Shown piece after piece: positions 26,323-35,853 of a DNA stretch of 48,115 nucleotides. The position numbers were made by a program, and so were the translations under genes. Within the stretch, counting starts at the first letter, position 1. Every line of letters starts with the position of its first letter. This DNA is from Spirochaetales bacterium (GTDB lineage Bacteria > Spirochaetota > Spirochaetia > SZUA-6 > RPPD01): positions 1-48,115 of the forward strand of contig JAFGSW010000022.1 in the NCBI GenBank assembly GCA_016934415.1, read 5' to 3'. Under the pieces are notes generated by a model. That model was not told the DNA's origin. It saw only the letters and a program-made list of their open reading frames with translations, and did not search any database.

Positions 26323-27986
26323 AAAAAAAGCAGAACCGGAGACGGAGCCAGCCGCGCGCGTCCCGATCCCGGACTTCCGGACGGGAACGGTCCACGAACG
26401 GAAAACCGAAGCTGAAATTCCCGTACTTCGTGCTGCATCCGCTGTTTTTCGGCGTATTCCCGATCCTTTTCCTTTACGCCGGCAATACCAGGGAAATGCG
26501 GTTCGAAGAAATCCTGCTTCCCCTGGCCCTCATGACCGCAGCGGCGATCGTCGTCACGCTGCTTTTGGGGCTGCTCTGGCGGAACTTCATGAAGAGCGGG
26601 ATCGTCGCGAGCACCGGCTTGGTCGTCATTTTTTCCTTCGGCCGGCTTAAAGACCTGACCCGGGAATGGCAGCTCCCGTACCGGGAATATGTAATTTTGG
26701 GAGCGCTTATCCTCCTCGCCGTCGTCGCCATCGTCTTTCTCATCCGCACGAAAAAAAATCTCCTCCCTCTCACTAAAATCCTCAACTTCGCGGGGGGCGT
26801 GCTGGTCGTTATCCAGGTGGCGATCGCCGGGGCCGGCCTGCTGCAGCTTGCGGGGAAAGCGTCGCCGGTCGCGCTGAACGCGGGACCGGCGCCCAAGGGG
26901 GCGCCGGCGGTTCCCGCGAACGCCGACCCCGGAGATTACCCGGACATTTATTACATTATACCCGACAGCTACGGCCGGGCGGATACGATGAACAGGTTCT
27001 ATCAATATGACAATTCCGATTTCGTCGGCTTCCTGGAAAACGAGGGGTTTACGGTATTCAGGGAGGCCAGATCCAACTACTGCCAGACGCTCCTGAGCCT
27101 GTCGGCCGTCCTCAATATGAATTACATCGACGATTTCATCACGCTGGACAAAGACACGGACGACAGGATGCCGCTGGTCGAGAAACTGCGGCACAATGCG
27201 CTTTTCGATTTTTTAAAGGAACACGGATACGCAGTCGTGAACTTTTCCTCGGGGTACGAGTATACGGAGATCAGGGACGCCGACGTCTACCTGAAACCGA
27301 AAGGCTCCTTAAGCGAGTTCCAGAACATCCTCCTCACCACGACCACCCTTTCGATCGTGGACGGCCAGACGGCGTTCGACGCGCATCGGCGCCGGATCGC
27401 GTACACGCTCAATACCATGCCCATGGCCCACATTCCGGGTCATCCCCGGTTCATCTTCGTCCACATGGTGTGTCCCCACCCGCCCTTCGTCTTCGGACCG
27501 GACGGTGAGAAAGTCGAACAGAAGTTCGGGTTCAGTTACATCGACGGCGACGGGTACATGGGCCTGGGAGGCACGGTCGAGGAGTACGCGAAGGGCTATT
27601 TCGACGAGATGACGTACTTCAACAAGCTCATGCGCGTGGCGGTGAGCCAGATTCTGGAAAAGAACGCGGGTCGGCCTCCGGTCATCGTCATCCAGGCCGA
27701 CCATGGACCGGGAATGCACATGGATTTTTTATCCGCGGAGAGGACGAATCTGAAGGACCGCTTCTCCATCCTCTATGCGATCTATCTGCCCGGGCACACG
27801 GGCGTATGGAGACCGATCGACTCCACCCCCGTCAATACCTTCCGGGTCGTGCTCAATCAGTACTTCAAGGCCGATCTGCCTCTCCTCGAACCGCGCAGCT
27901 ATTACAGCACATGGCCCAGGCCGTTTATTTTCAAAGACATCACGGACAGGCTCGAAGACAAGCCCGCGCCGTACCAGATTCACTGA
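26319..27986 (+). CDS. inner-membrane sulfatase/phosphatase-fold protein
   Basis: 555 residues, starting in ATGA overlap with the methyltransferase gene. A very basic N-terminus, then about five membrane helices (35-175), then an alkaline-phosphatase-superfamily domain from about 205: DIYYIIPDSYGRADTM with metal Asp, SNYCQTLLSLSAVLNM in the nucleophile region, HPPFVFGPDGEKV and VIVIQADHGPGMH with the late metal Asp-His pair. The layout is that of membrane sulfatase-like enzymes that move phospho-groups from lipids to glycans or cleave sulfate. No CxPSR-type sulfatase signature, so a phosphotransferase is as likely. Last gene of the three-gene operon. Confidence 0.8.
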   Translation: MKKKQNRRRSQPRASRSRTSGRERSTNGKPKLKFPYFVLHPLFFGVFPILFLYAGNTREMRFEEILLPLALMTAAAIVVTLLLGLLWRNFMKSGIVASTGLVVIFSFGRLKDLTREWQLPYREYVILGALILLAVVAIVFLIRTKKNLLPLTKILNFAGGVLVVIQVAIAGAGLLQLAGKASPVALNAGPAPKGAPAVPANADPGDYPDIYYIIPDSYGRADTMNRFYQYDNSDFVGFLENEGFTVFREARSNYCQTLLSLSAVLNMNYIDDFITLDKDTDDRMPLVEKLRHNALFDFLKEHGYAVVNFSSGYEYTEIRDADVYLKPKGSLSEFQNILLTTTTLSIVDGQTAFDAHRRRIAYTLNTMPMAHIPGHPRFIFVHMVCPHPPFVFGPDGEKVEQKFGFSYIDGDGYMGLGGTVEEYAKGYFDEMTYFNKLMRVAVSQILEKNAGRPPVIVIQADHGPGMHMDFLSAERTNLKDRFSILYAIYLPGHTGVWRPIDSTPVNTFRVVLNQYFKADLPLLEPRSYYSTWPRPFIFKDITDRLEDKPAPYQIH

Positions 27987-28272
27987 ATATGGTTGTTCGA
28001 GTTTTTTTCTTACTTTTTTTTCTCCTTTCTCGGCTTCCATTCTTCCCGGCTTCTTGATAAATTCCCCTCCCGAAAGCCGTTGTCTTGAAACAGGTTTTTT
28101 CGTGTGGTATGGTCAATTTCAATCCGGCTGCACGGCGGCCGGCGGTTGAGGGCGGCGAGACCGCCGCTTCGGGGCGCAATAACTTTACGGTAACTCTTCT
28201 TGCGCCCCTGTCATAACGCACCCGCGGACGGGAGACTTCGAGCGCAGCCCGTCCGCCGAGAAAGGCGTCGCG
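27987..28272 (+). other. hairpin-rich leader ahead of the propeller lipoprotein
   Basis: Three inverted repeats in succession: GGCGGT/ACCGCC (28141-28165), GGGGCGCAA/TTGCGCCCC (28171-28208) and GCGGACGGG/CCCGTCCGC (28224-28256), ending 16 bp before the start codon. No T-run follows any of them. I do not recognise a named riboswitch. Confidence 0.5.
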
Positions 28273-29595
28273 ATGAAACGGACCCGCACACTTTTACATG
28301 GCTGTATCGTATTTTTTATCCTATTCGCGTCCTGCGTCGACGGGACAGCTGAAGAAACGAATCCGCCTACGGCGACCAAACCGCCGGCGGCATCCGACTG
28401 GCCGAACTGGCGCGGACCCGCCCACGACGGAATCGCCCACAATGCCGACTTCGATCCGACTTCGCTGAAGGGGCTCGACAAGCCTCTCGAGACGGACAAT
28501 CCGCGGCTGATGTGGAGGACCAAAGTCGGCGTCGGCTACTCGGGCGTGGCAGTGGCCGGCCCGTACGCGTACACGGTGGGGTTCGCCCGCCGGAAAGGGA
28601 GCAAGCTCGGAACGGACTCCGTATTTTGCATTGACGACCGTACAGGGCAGACGGTCTGGAAATACGACTATCCGAGCTCGGCCGCCGTCTACGTTGGACC
28701 GCGCGCATTCCCGCTTGTCCAGGACGGCCTCGTCTACGTCTTAAGCTGGGACGGCAAGCTCTTCTGTCTCGACGCCCTCACGGGCGCTCCCGTCTGGAAT
28801 GTCGACATCCAGGCGGAGTACGGCCTCATCCGTCGCGAAGAGGAGTTCGGTTTCGTCTCGCCGCCCGTCATCGAGGGCGACATCCTTATCGTGAATGCGC
28901 GCGAGTGGGGCGTCGCGCTCGACCGGCGCACCGGCGAAAAGATCTGGGACAGTCCGAAGGCGAGGAGCGGCTACTCCCCGCCCGTACTCTTCACGCATGA
29001 GGGGCGGCGCCTGCTCGCCATGCTTGGTTCGGCGAAGCTGTACATCGTCGACCCGGCGACCGGTACGGTGGTGGCCAAAACCGATTGGCGCACCCAACTC
29101 CAGGGCAATTTCGCCGACCCCATCGTTCTGGGCGACACCATCATGGTCTCCGCCACCTACGACCAGGGCTACGGCATGTACCGCTTTACCGGCGAATCGC
29201 TCGAGACCCTCTGGCGGCGTCCGGGCCTCGGCGCGCAGATGGCGGCCGGCGTCGTTTACGACGGCTACTATTACGGGCACGACTTCTGGTACTACTATCA
29301 CAAGGGCGAGTACGTCTGCATCGATCTGGCGACGGGAAAAAACGTATGGACGAAGAAGATGGGGATGGGCTCGGTGATCGGCATCAATAAATACCTGCTC
29401 CTCGTGACGGAGACAGGCCGCATGATCGCGGCGGAGGCGACGCCGGAAGGATACCGGGAGATCGCCTCCTGTCAGCTCGGGAAAAAGCGCTCCGGCGAGT
29501 GGTTCACGCTCCCGACCTTCGCGTACGGCCGGCTTTACCTCCGCAGCTTTTCAGGCGACTGCTTCTGCCTCGACGTAAAAAAAAGCCGCCCGTAA
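28273..29595 (+). CDS. PQQ-like beta-propeller lipoprotein (BamB-like fold)
   Basis: 440 residues. The signal peptide ends in lipobox LFASC. The mature part starts with DWPNWRGPAHDGIA, the usual opening of PQQ-repeat proteins, followed by repeated W-K-like blades (GQTVWKYDYPSS, GAPVWNVDIQAE, GEKIWDSPKARS, GKNVWTKKMGMG). Quinoprotein dehydrogenases use this fold to bind PQQ; lipoproteins of this size more often act as scaffolds. No PQQ-ligating Cys pair is evident. A strong terminator overlaps the stop codon. Fairly sure of fold, unsure of job. Confidence 0.8.
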   Translation: MKRTRTLLHGCIVFFILFASCVDGTAEETNPPTATKPPAASDWPNWRGPAHDGIAHNADFDPTSLKGLDKPLETDNPRLMWRTKVGVGYSGVAVAGPYAYTVGFARRKGSKLGTDSVFCIDDRTGQTVWKYDYPSSAAVYVGPRAFPLVQDGLVYVLSWDGKLFCLDALTGAPVWNVDIQAEYGLIRREEEFGFVSPPVIEGDILIVNAREWGVALDRRTGEKIWDSPKARSGYSPPVLFTHEGRRLLAMLGSAKLYIVDPATGTVVAKTDWRTQLQGNFADPIVLGDTIMVSATYDQGYGMYRFTGESLETLWRRPGLGAQMAAGVVYDGYYYGHDFWYYYHKGEYVCIDLATGKNVWTKKMGMGSVIGINKYLLLVTETGRMIAAEATPEGYREIASCQLGKKRSGEWFTLPTFAYGRLYLRSFSGDCFCLDVKKSRP

Positions 29596-29611
29596 AGGAC
29601 GGCTTTTTTTT
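29577..29611 (+). terminator. intrinsic terminator for the propeller gene
   Basis: AAAAAAGCCG-CC, loop CGTAAAG, GG-A-CGGCTTTTTTTT, overlapping the end of the coding region; A-run before and T-run after could stop transcripts from either side. Confidence 0.85.
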
Positions 29612-29733
29612 ACACAAGATGAGGAAAAGGGGCAAAGACCGCAACAGATTGTTGAAGGGGCGAGTTTTTTTCAACGACCTGATAGCGCCGTAAATGGAGG
29701 ACCTATCTCGCGGTGAAGCGATAAACGCCGGAA

Positions 29734-31227
29734 TTACGATCCCGCCAACAGCTGATTGATCGCCTTGGCGGCGGTGCGGCCCTGGCCCATGGCGAGGATG
29801 ACCGTCGCCGAGCCGAGGGCGATGTCGCCGCCTGCGTACACCCGGTCGAGCGAGGTCTTGCAGTTTTCGTCCACGATGACATTGCCCCATTTGTTGGTTT
29901 CCAAACCATCGGTCGTCTGCTTGATGAGGGGATTCGAATCATTGCCGATGGCCACGATCACCGTGTCCACTTCCAGGATCTGCTCGCTCCCCTTGATCGG
30001 CACCGGCCGGCGGCGTCCCGATTCGTCCGGCTCGCCGAGCTCGTATGAGAGGGTCTCGATTGCTTGTACCAAACCCTTCTCGTCCCCGAGCACGCGCTGG
30101 GCGTTGGTGAGGAGGCGGAACTCGATTCCTTCCTCCATGGCGTGATGGACTTCCTCGATCCGTGCGGGCAGCTCGACCTCGCTCCGGCGATAGACGATGG
30201 AGACCTTCTGGGCGCCGATGCGCTTGGCCATGCGCGCCGAGTCCATGGCCACGTTGCCGCCGCCCAGGACAGCCACTTTCCTCGACTTGAAGATCGGGGT
30301 GTCGGCGCGCCCGGCGTCGTAGGCCTTCATGAGGTTGGCGCGGGTGAGGTACTCGTTGGCGGAGAACACGCCCACCAGGTTTTCGCCTTCGATGTGCATG
30401 AAGCGGGGCAGACCCGCGCCCGTGCCGATAAACACCGCGTCGAAGCCGTCCTTGTCCATGAGGTCCTTGAGCTTGCGCGTGCGTCCCACCAGGAAATTCG
30501 TTTTCACTTCCACGCCCATCGCCTGGAGCGCCTTGATCTCCGCGTCCACGATCGCCTTGGGCATACGGAACTCCGGAATGCCGTAGACGATGACGCCGCC
30601 CGGGCGGTGGAAGGCCTCGAACATGACGACGCGGTGGCCCTCGCGCCGCACGTCGCCGGCCACGGTGATGGAGGCCGGGCCCGAACCGATGACGGCTACG
30701 CTCTTTCCGGTCTCCGGCTTCACATCGGGAGACGTGACCAGGTTGTTCTCCCGCTCCCAGTCGGCCACGTAACGCTCGAGTCTCCCGATGGAGACCGACT
30801 TGTTCTTGTCCTTGAGCGCCGCGCCGAGCGTGCACTTCTCCTGGCACTGCGTCTCCTGCGGGCAGACGCGGCCGCAGATGGCCGGCAGGAGGCTGTCCCG
30901 CTTGATGATGTCGATCGATTTCTTGAAGTCTTCGTCGACGATCGCCTTTATAAAGGCGGGAATGTCGATGCGCACCGGGCAGCCCTCGATGCAGAGGGCT
31001 TTCTTGCACTGAAGGCAGCGCAGCGCCTCCACCACGGCCTGCTCCTTCGAGTAGCCGTAGGTGACCTCCTGCATGTTTTTCACGCGCTCTTCCGGGGCCT
31101 GGGAGGGCATCTCCTGCTGCGGAATGGCGCGCCGATCCCTGGCGGTGAGCTCGGCGGCCTTGGGCTTCAGTTCATTGTAGAGGCGTTCGGCTTCGGTTTT
31201 GAGTTGTTCCCGAGGTATGAAACTCAT
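29734..31227 (-). CDS. nfnB: NADPH-dependent flavin oxidoreductase NfnB / SudA-type (GltD-like)
   Basis: 497 residues. Large subunit of the electron-bifurcating NADH-dependent ferredoxin:NADP oxidoreductase, also named sulfide dehydrogenase alpha. Two [4Fe-4S] sites: C71-x2-C74-x4-C79-x3-C83 and C118-x3-C122-x5-C128-x3-C132. FAD site GSGPA at 181-185, NADPH site LGGGNVAMDSARMAKR near 318, and the terminal GDIALGSATVILAMGQGRTAA. ATG 31227 (MSFIPREQ); longer frames upstream lie in nfnA. Overlaps the nfnA end by 4 bp (ATGA). GltD of glutamate synthase is the main alternative, but the paired NfnA settles it. Confidence 0.88.
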   Translation of the reverse strand: MSFIPREQLKTEAERLYNELKPKAAELTARDRRAIPQQEMPSQAPEERVKNMQEVTYGYSKEQAVVEALRCLQCKKALCIEGCPVRIDIPAFIKAIVDEDFKKSIDIIKRDSLLPAICGRVCPQETQCQEKCTLGAALKDKNKSVSIGRLERYVADWERENNLVTSPDVKPETGKSVAVIGSGPASITVAGDVRREGHRVVMFEAFHRPGGVIVYGIPEFRMPKAIVDAEIKALQAMGVEVKTNFLVGRTRKLKDLMDKDGFDAVFIGTGAGLPRFMHIEGENLVGVFSANEYLTRANLMKAYDAGRADTPIFKSRKVAVLGGGNVAMDSARMAKRIGAQKVSIVYRRSEVELPARIEEVHHAMEEGIEFRLLTNAQRVLGDEKGLVQAIETLSYELGEPDESGRRRPVPIKGSEQILEVDTVIVAIGNDSNPLIKQTTDGLETNKWGNVIVDENCKTSLDRVYAGGDIALGSATVILAMGQGRTAAKAINQLLAGS

Positions 31228-32084
31228 ACCAGGCCCCCCTGCAGTTTCCCGATCTCGGCGTCGAGCTTGCAGCCCTCGTGGGCCTGACGCTCGAAGTCGC
31301 GGTAGGCGTTCAGGCGGAGCATCATGTTGTCGAAGTCGACCAGGTGGCCGTCGAACTCCGGTCCGTCGACGCAGACGAATTTGGTCTCGCCGCCGACCGT
31401 GACGCGGCAGCCGCCGCACATGCCCGTGCCGTCGACCATGATGGTGTTGAGCGACACGAAGGTTTTCACGCCGAAGGGCTTCGTCGTTGCGGCGCAATTC
31501 TTCATCATGACGGGGGGACCGATGGCGACGGCGAGCTGCGGCGGGTTCGGCCCGGCGCAGACCTCCTTGAGCGGTTCGGTGACGAAGGCCTTCCGGCCGT
31601 AGGAGCCGTCGTCGGTGGTGACGACGAGCTCGTCGGCCACCGCGCGCATCTTGTCCTCGAGGATGAGGAGCTCCTTCGAGCGCGCGCCGATGATCGCCGT
31701 GATCGTGTTGCCGGCCCGCCTGAAGCCTTCGGTGATGGGGTAGAGCGGGGCGACGCCGATGCCGCCGCCGACGCAGACGACGTGACCGACTTTCTCAATG
31801 TGGGTGGGACGGCCGAGGGGACCGAGGATGTTCTCGACCGCCTCGCCGGGCTTGAGCCGCGAAAAATGCTCCGTCGTCTTGCCCACCACCTGGAAAATGA
31901 GGGTGACGGTGCCGGCGGCCGGATCGGCGTCGGCGATGGTGAGCGGGATGCGCTCCCCGAAGCTCGTGTCGATCTGGACGATGACGAACTGCCCCGGCTT
32001 CCGTTCCGAGGCGATGAGCGGCGCCTCGATCACATATTGGAAAACGTTGCCGGCGAGCTGCGTTTTCTCCCTGATCTTGTTCAT
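31224..32084 (-). CDS. nfnA: ferredoxin-NADP reductase small subunit NfnA / SudB-type
   Basis: 286 residues. An FAD/NAD(H) reductase module like dihydroorotate dehydrogenase electron-transfer subunit: RIPLTIAD (FAD), VCVGGGIGVAPLYPI (NAD), and a C-terminal [2Fe-2S] site in GTGMCGGCRVTV with CVDGPEFDG. It splits electrons from NADPH between NAD+ and ferredoxin together with NfnB. Upstream AAGGACC precedes the ATG. Presence implies an anaerobic or redox-flexible metabolism. Confidence 0.88.
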   Translation of the reverse strand: MNKIREKTQLAGNVFQYVIEAPLIASERKPGQFVIVQIDTSFGERIPLTIADADPAAGTVTLIFQVVGKTTEHFSRLKPGEAVENILGPLGRPTHIEKVGHVVCVGGGIGVAPLYPITEGFRRAGNTITAIIGARSKELLILEDKMRAVADELVVTTDDGSYGRKAFVTEPLKEVCAGPNPPQLAVAIGPPVMMKNCAATTKPFGVKTFVSLNTIMVDGTGMCGGCRVTVGGETKFVCVDGPEFDGHLVDFDNMMLRLNAYRDFERQAHEGCKLDAEIGKLQGGLV

Positions 32085-32200
32085 AATTGAGGTCCTTGCA
32101 TGAGTTCAAGATATTCGCTGGCTTGCATATACCGGACCGAACGGCAGAGCGCCGCCATTGACGAAGTACATTGATTATATATCGATTTTCGGGCCGCGAG

Positions 32201-32389
32201 TCAAACGGGGGAAAAGCTCATTGCGAGAGCTTCGCCCGCCCGGAGGGCGGTCTCCACGAGCCGGATGTCCTTCCGGACGCGGCCCACCCCCATGAAGCCT
32301 GCCGCCTTGACCGTCTCCACGAGCCGGCCGCCGCTTGCGAGCGAGAGGAAGCCGAGTTCCTCTTCGATCCGCCGCATGTCCTCCATCAT
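32201..32389 (-). CDS. possible small protein, 62 residues
   Basis: Encodes MMEDMRRIEEELGFLSLASG and on to ETALRAGEALAMSFSPV, with good amphipathic character. The frame stays open upstream of the ATG for about 20 codons (including GQCGHPGEPAF) but has no other start, and there is no clear ribosome site, so it may be the 3' remnant of a longer gene. Not recognised. It lies between nfnA and ktrB. Confidence 0.35.
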   Translation of the reverse strand: MMEDMRRIEEELGFLSLASGGRLVETVKAAGFMGVGRVRKDIRLVETALRAGEALAMSFSPV

Positions 32390-32544
32390 AAAGGCGGGCT
32401 CGCCGGGATGTCCGCATTGGCCGTTTGCACCGTCCGTGGGAAACGCTATTTTTTTTGCGTTTTATATATTATCATTTCATGTATGATACGAGCGGAGTTG
32501 CCTGTGTTGATACGTAATCAATCTTCCTGACTCCGGAGGCCCGA

Positions 32545-34281
32545 TTGAAGAAGCTGTTCCGCGTCATTGTAATCGTCACCCTTCTCTTCAGCATCGTCTC
32601 ATTGTTTCTGGAACAAGCGAAGGACGTCGGCCCGGGGGTGAGGACGGCCGGCAACGTCATCGATTACCTGATCGTCAGCCTCGTTTTCCTCGAGGCGTTC
32701 GTGGGCGTCGTCACGGCGCGCTATAGGTTCCTTTATATCAAGGAGCATAAATTTTCCCTGCTTTTTATCGCCGCCTTCATCGTCCTGTTCATTATCGTGA
32801 AATCCAATGTTTTCTCCCAATTCACCGACACCGGGGGGAGTATCTCGCTCCTTTTGATCCTGCTTCGCAATGCGTTCCTTGTAATGAAGATATTCGGACG
32901 TTTCCAGAAATTCTCGAAATTCATGGAGAATTTCACGATCCATCCCGCCCAGAGCATCCTCTTGAGTTTCCTCTTCGTCATCCTCATCGGGACGCTCGTA
33001 CTGATGATGGGTTTCACAACCGTGGACGGGAAGGGGTTGTCCTTCATCAATGGCCTGTTCACCTCCACCTCCGCGGTCTGCGTCACCGGGCTCATCGTCG
33101 TCGACACCGCGACGCAGTTCACCGTCTGGGGTCAGCTGGTCATCCTTATACTCATCCAGATCGGCGGGCTCGGCATCATGATCCTCTCCTTCTTCGCCGT
33201 CTTCGCCCTGCGGCGCACGATCTCGCTCGAGGACAAGCTCATGTTGAGCTACATGCTGAGTGAAGACGACATGTCCGGCCTGACCAAATCCCTGCGCAAC
33301 ATCATTCTCATCACGTTCAGCATCGAGCTGGCGGGCGCCGCCGTCCTGTTCGCCGGTTTCCTGCCGAAGTTCGGCTTTTCGCTCCATAACGCGTTTCTTT
33401 CGGTGTTCCATTCCGTTTCGGCTTTCTGCAACGCGGGCTTCTCGCTGTTCAGCGACAGCCTTGAATCCTGGCGCGGCGATCCGGTGATCATCGTCACCGT
33501 CGCCGTCCTGATCATTCTGGGGGGCCTGAGCTTCGCCGTGATCACCAACGTCAGCGCCGCCCTGGTCCGAAGGATCCGCCGCCGGATGACCGGTTCCTCG
33601 CCGCCCAAGATCGGCTTGACGCTCAACACGAAGATTATCCTGAAATACACCCTCCTCCTGATCGTTTCCGGCATGGTGGTTTTTTACTTCCTCGAGCACG
33701 CCAACGTCATGAAAAAGCACGACCTGGGCGACCAGTATCTGTCCGCCTTCTTTCAATCGGTCACCCTCCGCACCGCGGGATTCAATTCAGTTCCCTTCGG
33801 CGCTTTTCTGCCGGGGACGTACCTGTTCATGATCGTCTTCATGTTCATCGGGGCGGCGTCCGGCGGAACGGCGGGCGGTATAAAAATAAACGCCGTGGTG
33901 GTGATCGGCTCCTACCTGCGCTCGTTCATCAAGGGGGAGAAACAGGCCCGGCTGGGCAATTACTCGGTCTCGCCAGACCGGGTGGGCAGGAGTTTCATCA
34001 TCCTCCTTTTCGGCCTTTTCTCCGTCATCATCGGAACCTTTCTGCTTTCCCTGACGGAGCGCGCTTCTTTTCTCTCATTGTTTTTCGAGGCGACCTCGGC
34101 TTTCGGCACCGTGGGCCTTTCCGCCGGGGTGACCGCGACCTTGAGCGTGTTCGGGAAAATGGTCATTATCGGCCTCATGTATCTGGGCCGGTTGGGACCG
34201 CTCACCATCTTGAGCGCGGCCAGCCGCAAAAAGCCGAAGGTCAATATCGAATATCCGATGGGCGACGTCTCCATCGGGTGA
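32545..34281 (+). CDS. ktrB: Ktr/Trk potassium uptake pore with extra N-terminal helices
   Basis: 578 residues, TTG start five bases after GGAGG. Residues 1-130 hold four extra helices including a basic one (RNAFLVMKIFGRFQKF) resembling the voltage-sensor-like front ends of some TrkH/KtrB proteins. The pore follows with four M1-P-M2 units whose selectivity loops are SAVCVTGLIVV, SAFCNAGFSLF, TLRTAGFNSVP and SAFGTVGLSAG. Carries K+ (with Na+ in many Ktr systems) into the cell. The next gene, 24 bp on, encodes its KtrA regulator. Confidence 0.92.
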   Translation: MKKLFRVIVIVTLLFSIVSLFLEQAKDVGPGVRTAGNVIDYLIVSLVFLEAFVGVVTARYRFLYIKEHKFSLLFIAAFIVLFIIVKSNVFSQFTDTGGSISLLLILLRNAFLVMKIFGRFQKFSKFMENFTIHPAQSILLSFLFVILIGTLVLMMGFTTVDGKGLSFINGLFTSTSAVCVTGLIVVDTATQFTVWGQLVILILIQIGGLGIMILSFFAVFALRRTISLEDKLMLSYMLSEDDMSGLTKSLRNIILITFSIELAGAAVLFAGFLPKFGFSLHNAFLSVFHSVSAFCNAGFSLFSDSLESWRGDPVIIVTVAVLIILGGLSFAVITNVSAALVRRIRRRMTGSSPPKIGLTLNTKIILKYTLLLIVSGMVVFYFLEHANVMKKHDLGDQYLSAFFQSVTLRTAGFNSVPFGAFLPGTYLFMIVFMFIGAASGGTAGGIKINAVVVIGSYLRSFIKGEKQARLGNYSVSPDRVGRSFIILLFGLFSVIIGTFLLSLTERASFLSLFFEATSAFGTVGLSAGVTATLSVFGKMVIIGLMYLGRLGPLTILSAASRKKPKVNIEYPMGDVSIG

Positions 34282-34304
34282 AAGTTTTTGGAAAGGAGCG
34301 AATG

Positions 34305-35000
34305 ATGGCGAAGAGCAAGGTGTTCGCGGTGATCGGCCTGGGGGCCTTCGGGGAAAAACTCTGCCGGGTGCTCGTCGAAAAAGGCGGGCAGGTGATCGCG
34401 ATCGACCGGGACCCGGAAACGGTCGAAAGGATCAAGAACGCGGTCGCCGCCGCCGTTCACGTCAACGCCACCGACGAGGCGGCCCTCATGAAAGCGCCGC
34501 TCGACGAGGTGGACGTGGCCGTCGTCGCCATCGGCGACGATATCGAGGCGAGCATTTTGACGACCGCCCTCCTGAAAAAGCGAAACATACCGTACATCCT
34601 GGCCCGAGCCGTCTCAGACCTCCACCAGACGGTGCTGCGCCAGGTGGGAGCCAACGAGGTGGTCAACCTGGAGATCGACGAGGGCACGCGCATCGGCCAG
34701 CGGCTCATCTCCCCCGAGGTGTTCGACACCATTCCCCTTTCCAAAGCCGTCAGTTTCGCGGAAATCCAGTTGCCCGGCCTCTTTCGCGGCCAAACGTTGG
34801 CGAAAATCGGCCTGCCCCAAAAATTCAAGCTGACCGTCGCGGCCGTCAGGCGGACCCTGCAGAGCATCGACGACGTGGGCAATCCCGAGTTACAGGAGGA
34901 GCTCATCATGCCGGTTGCGGATACCGTCCTGAAGGAAAACGACGTGCTGTTAGTGGTGGGCAAAAACGAGGACATCGAAGCCCTCGCCGCCCTGGAATAA
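34305..35000 (+). CDS. ktrA: potassium uptake regulator, RCK domain
   Basis: 231 residues. ATG 34305 chosen from AGGAG at 34294-34298; a GTG frame-opening 27 bp upstream overlaps ktrB. N-terminal RCK_N Rossmann fold with VIGLGAFGEKLCRVL (GxGxxG at 11-16), IAIDRDPETVERI and DVAVVAIGDDIEAS, and a C-terminal RCK_C domain from about 140. Binds ATP/ADP or NAD(H) and gates KtrB from the cytoplasm. Confidence 0.93.
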   Translation: MAKSKVFAVIGLGAFGEKLCRVLVEKGGQVIAIDRDPETVERIKNAVAAAVHVNATDEAALMKAPLDEVDVAVVAIGDDIEASILTTALLKKRNIPYILARAVSDLHQTVLRQVGANEVVNLEIDEGTRIGQRLISPEVFDTIPLSKAVSFAEIQLPGLFRGQTLAKIGLPQKFKLTVAAVRRTLQSIDDVGNPELQEELIMPVADTVLKENDVLLVVGKNEDIEALAALE

Positions 35001-35015
35001 GGGAAGGAGCAGACC

Positions 35016-35826
35016 ATGCTTTTCCTGCGCACCCGTTTTTTCGTCGCGTTCATGGTTCTCATTGCCGCCCTCGTCGTGGGCGGGGGGGGGGCTGGGGTAT
35101 GTGTCCCTCGCCGCTGACGGGGATAAAGCCGGCGCCGAACGGCTCCTGACGTACTGCCTGGTCGCCTTCGGCGTGATGATCTTCTTCTGCGGCCGCGTCC
35201 TGGCGTACGGGCGGCGGGCCGCGCGCAAATTCGACAAGATCCTCGACGCCGCGAAACTCAAGGGACAGCTTCCCTTGGACCGGCTCGACTATTTCGGGAA
35301 ATTCGGCGCGAACATGCGCCGTCTATACGAGGAACTCCACGCGCTCGGAGAGAGGAAAAGCAACCGCATCCAGCAGCAGAATCTGACCATCAACAAACTG
35401 CTCGAGTTCATCGGCGCGCCTCTTTTAGTGATGGACGCCGGCGGCGAGGTGAGGAAGGCGAGCGGCGGTTTTTGCGAAAAACACAAAATTTCCGCCGCCC
35501 AGGCGGTCGGAACGCAAGTGCGCGGCTACGTCGAGGACCTCGACTTCCGGGAAATCCTTCTTCAGGCGAACCGCACGAAAGGTCCCGTCGAGGTGAAATC
35601 CGGGAAAACTCCGCTCACGTTTTATCCCGTGCTCTCCATTGATAACGACGTCTCCTACTTCATCGTCGCGTTCGGACCTCACGAATTGAAAGGGTTCGTT
35701 TCCGAACCGGCCAAAGGCAGGGCCCCTCAGGCCGGTCCCGAGCGGAGGAAATTTCTGGGCGGGTTGGTGGACATCATCCGAAAAAGATTGACACCGGGAA
35801 AAAAACCGGAGAACGGAAAACGATAA
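35016..35826 (+). pseudogene. membrane PAS-like sensor split by a G10 tract
   Basis: ATG 35016, after GAAGGAGC, starts MLFLRTRFFVAFMVLIAALV, a first membrane helix, but after G10 (35082-35091) the reading stops at 35113-35115. One G fewer would join it to the frame 35101-35826: a second helix (YCLVAFGVMIFFCGRV), a HAMP-like coiled segment (SNRIQQQNLTINKL) and a PAS-type domain (LEFIGAPLLVMDAGGEVRKASGG). The whole product would be about 270 residues. It is co-transcribed with ktrBA, so a role in sensing for potassium uptake is possible. The tract may be a phase-variation switch or a sequencing error; I cannot tell which. Confidence 0.7.
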
Positions 35827-35853
35827 TCGCAACGCTCTCCCAGAGGAGTTTCC

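Noticed and set aside
30064..31287. 407-residue plus-strand frame
   Set aside because: Opposite nfnB with intact Fe-S and flavin motifs.
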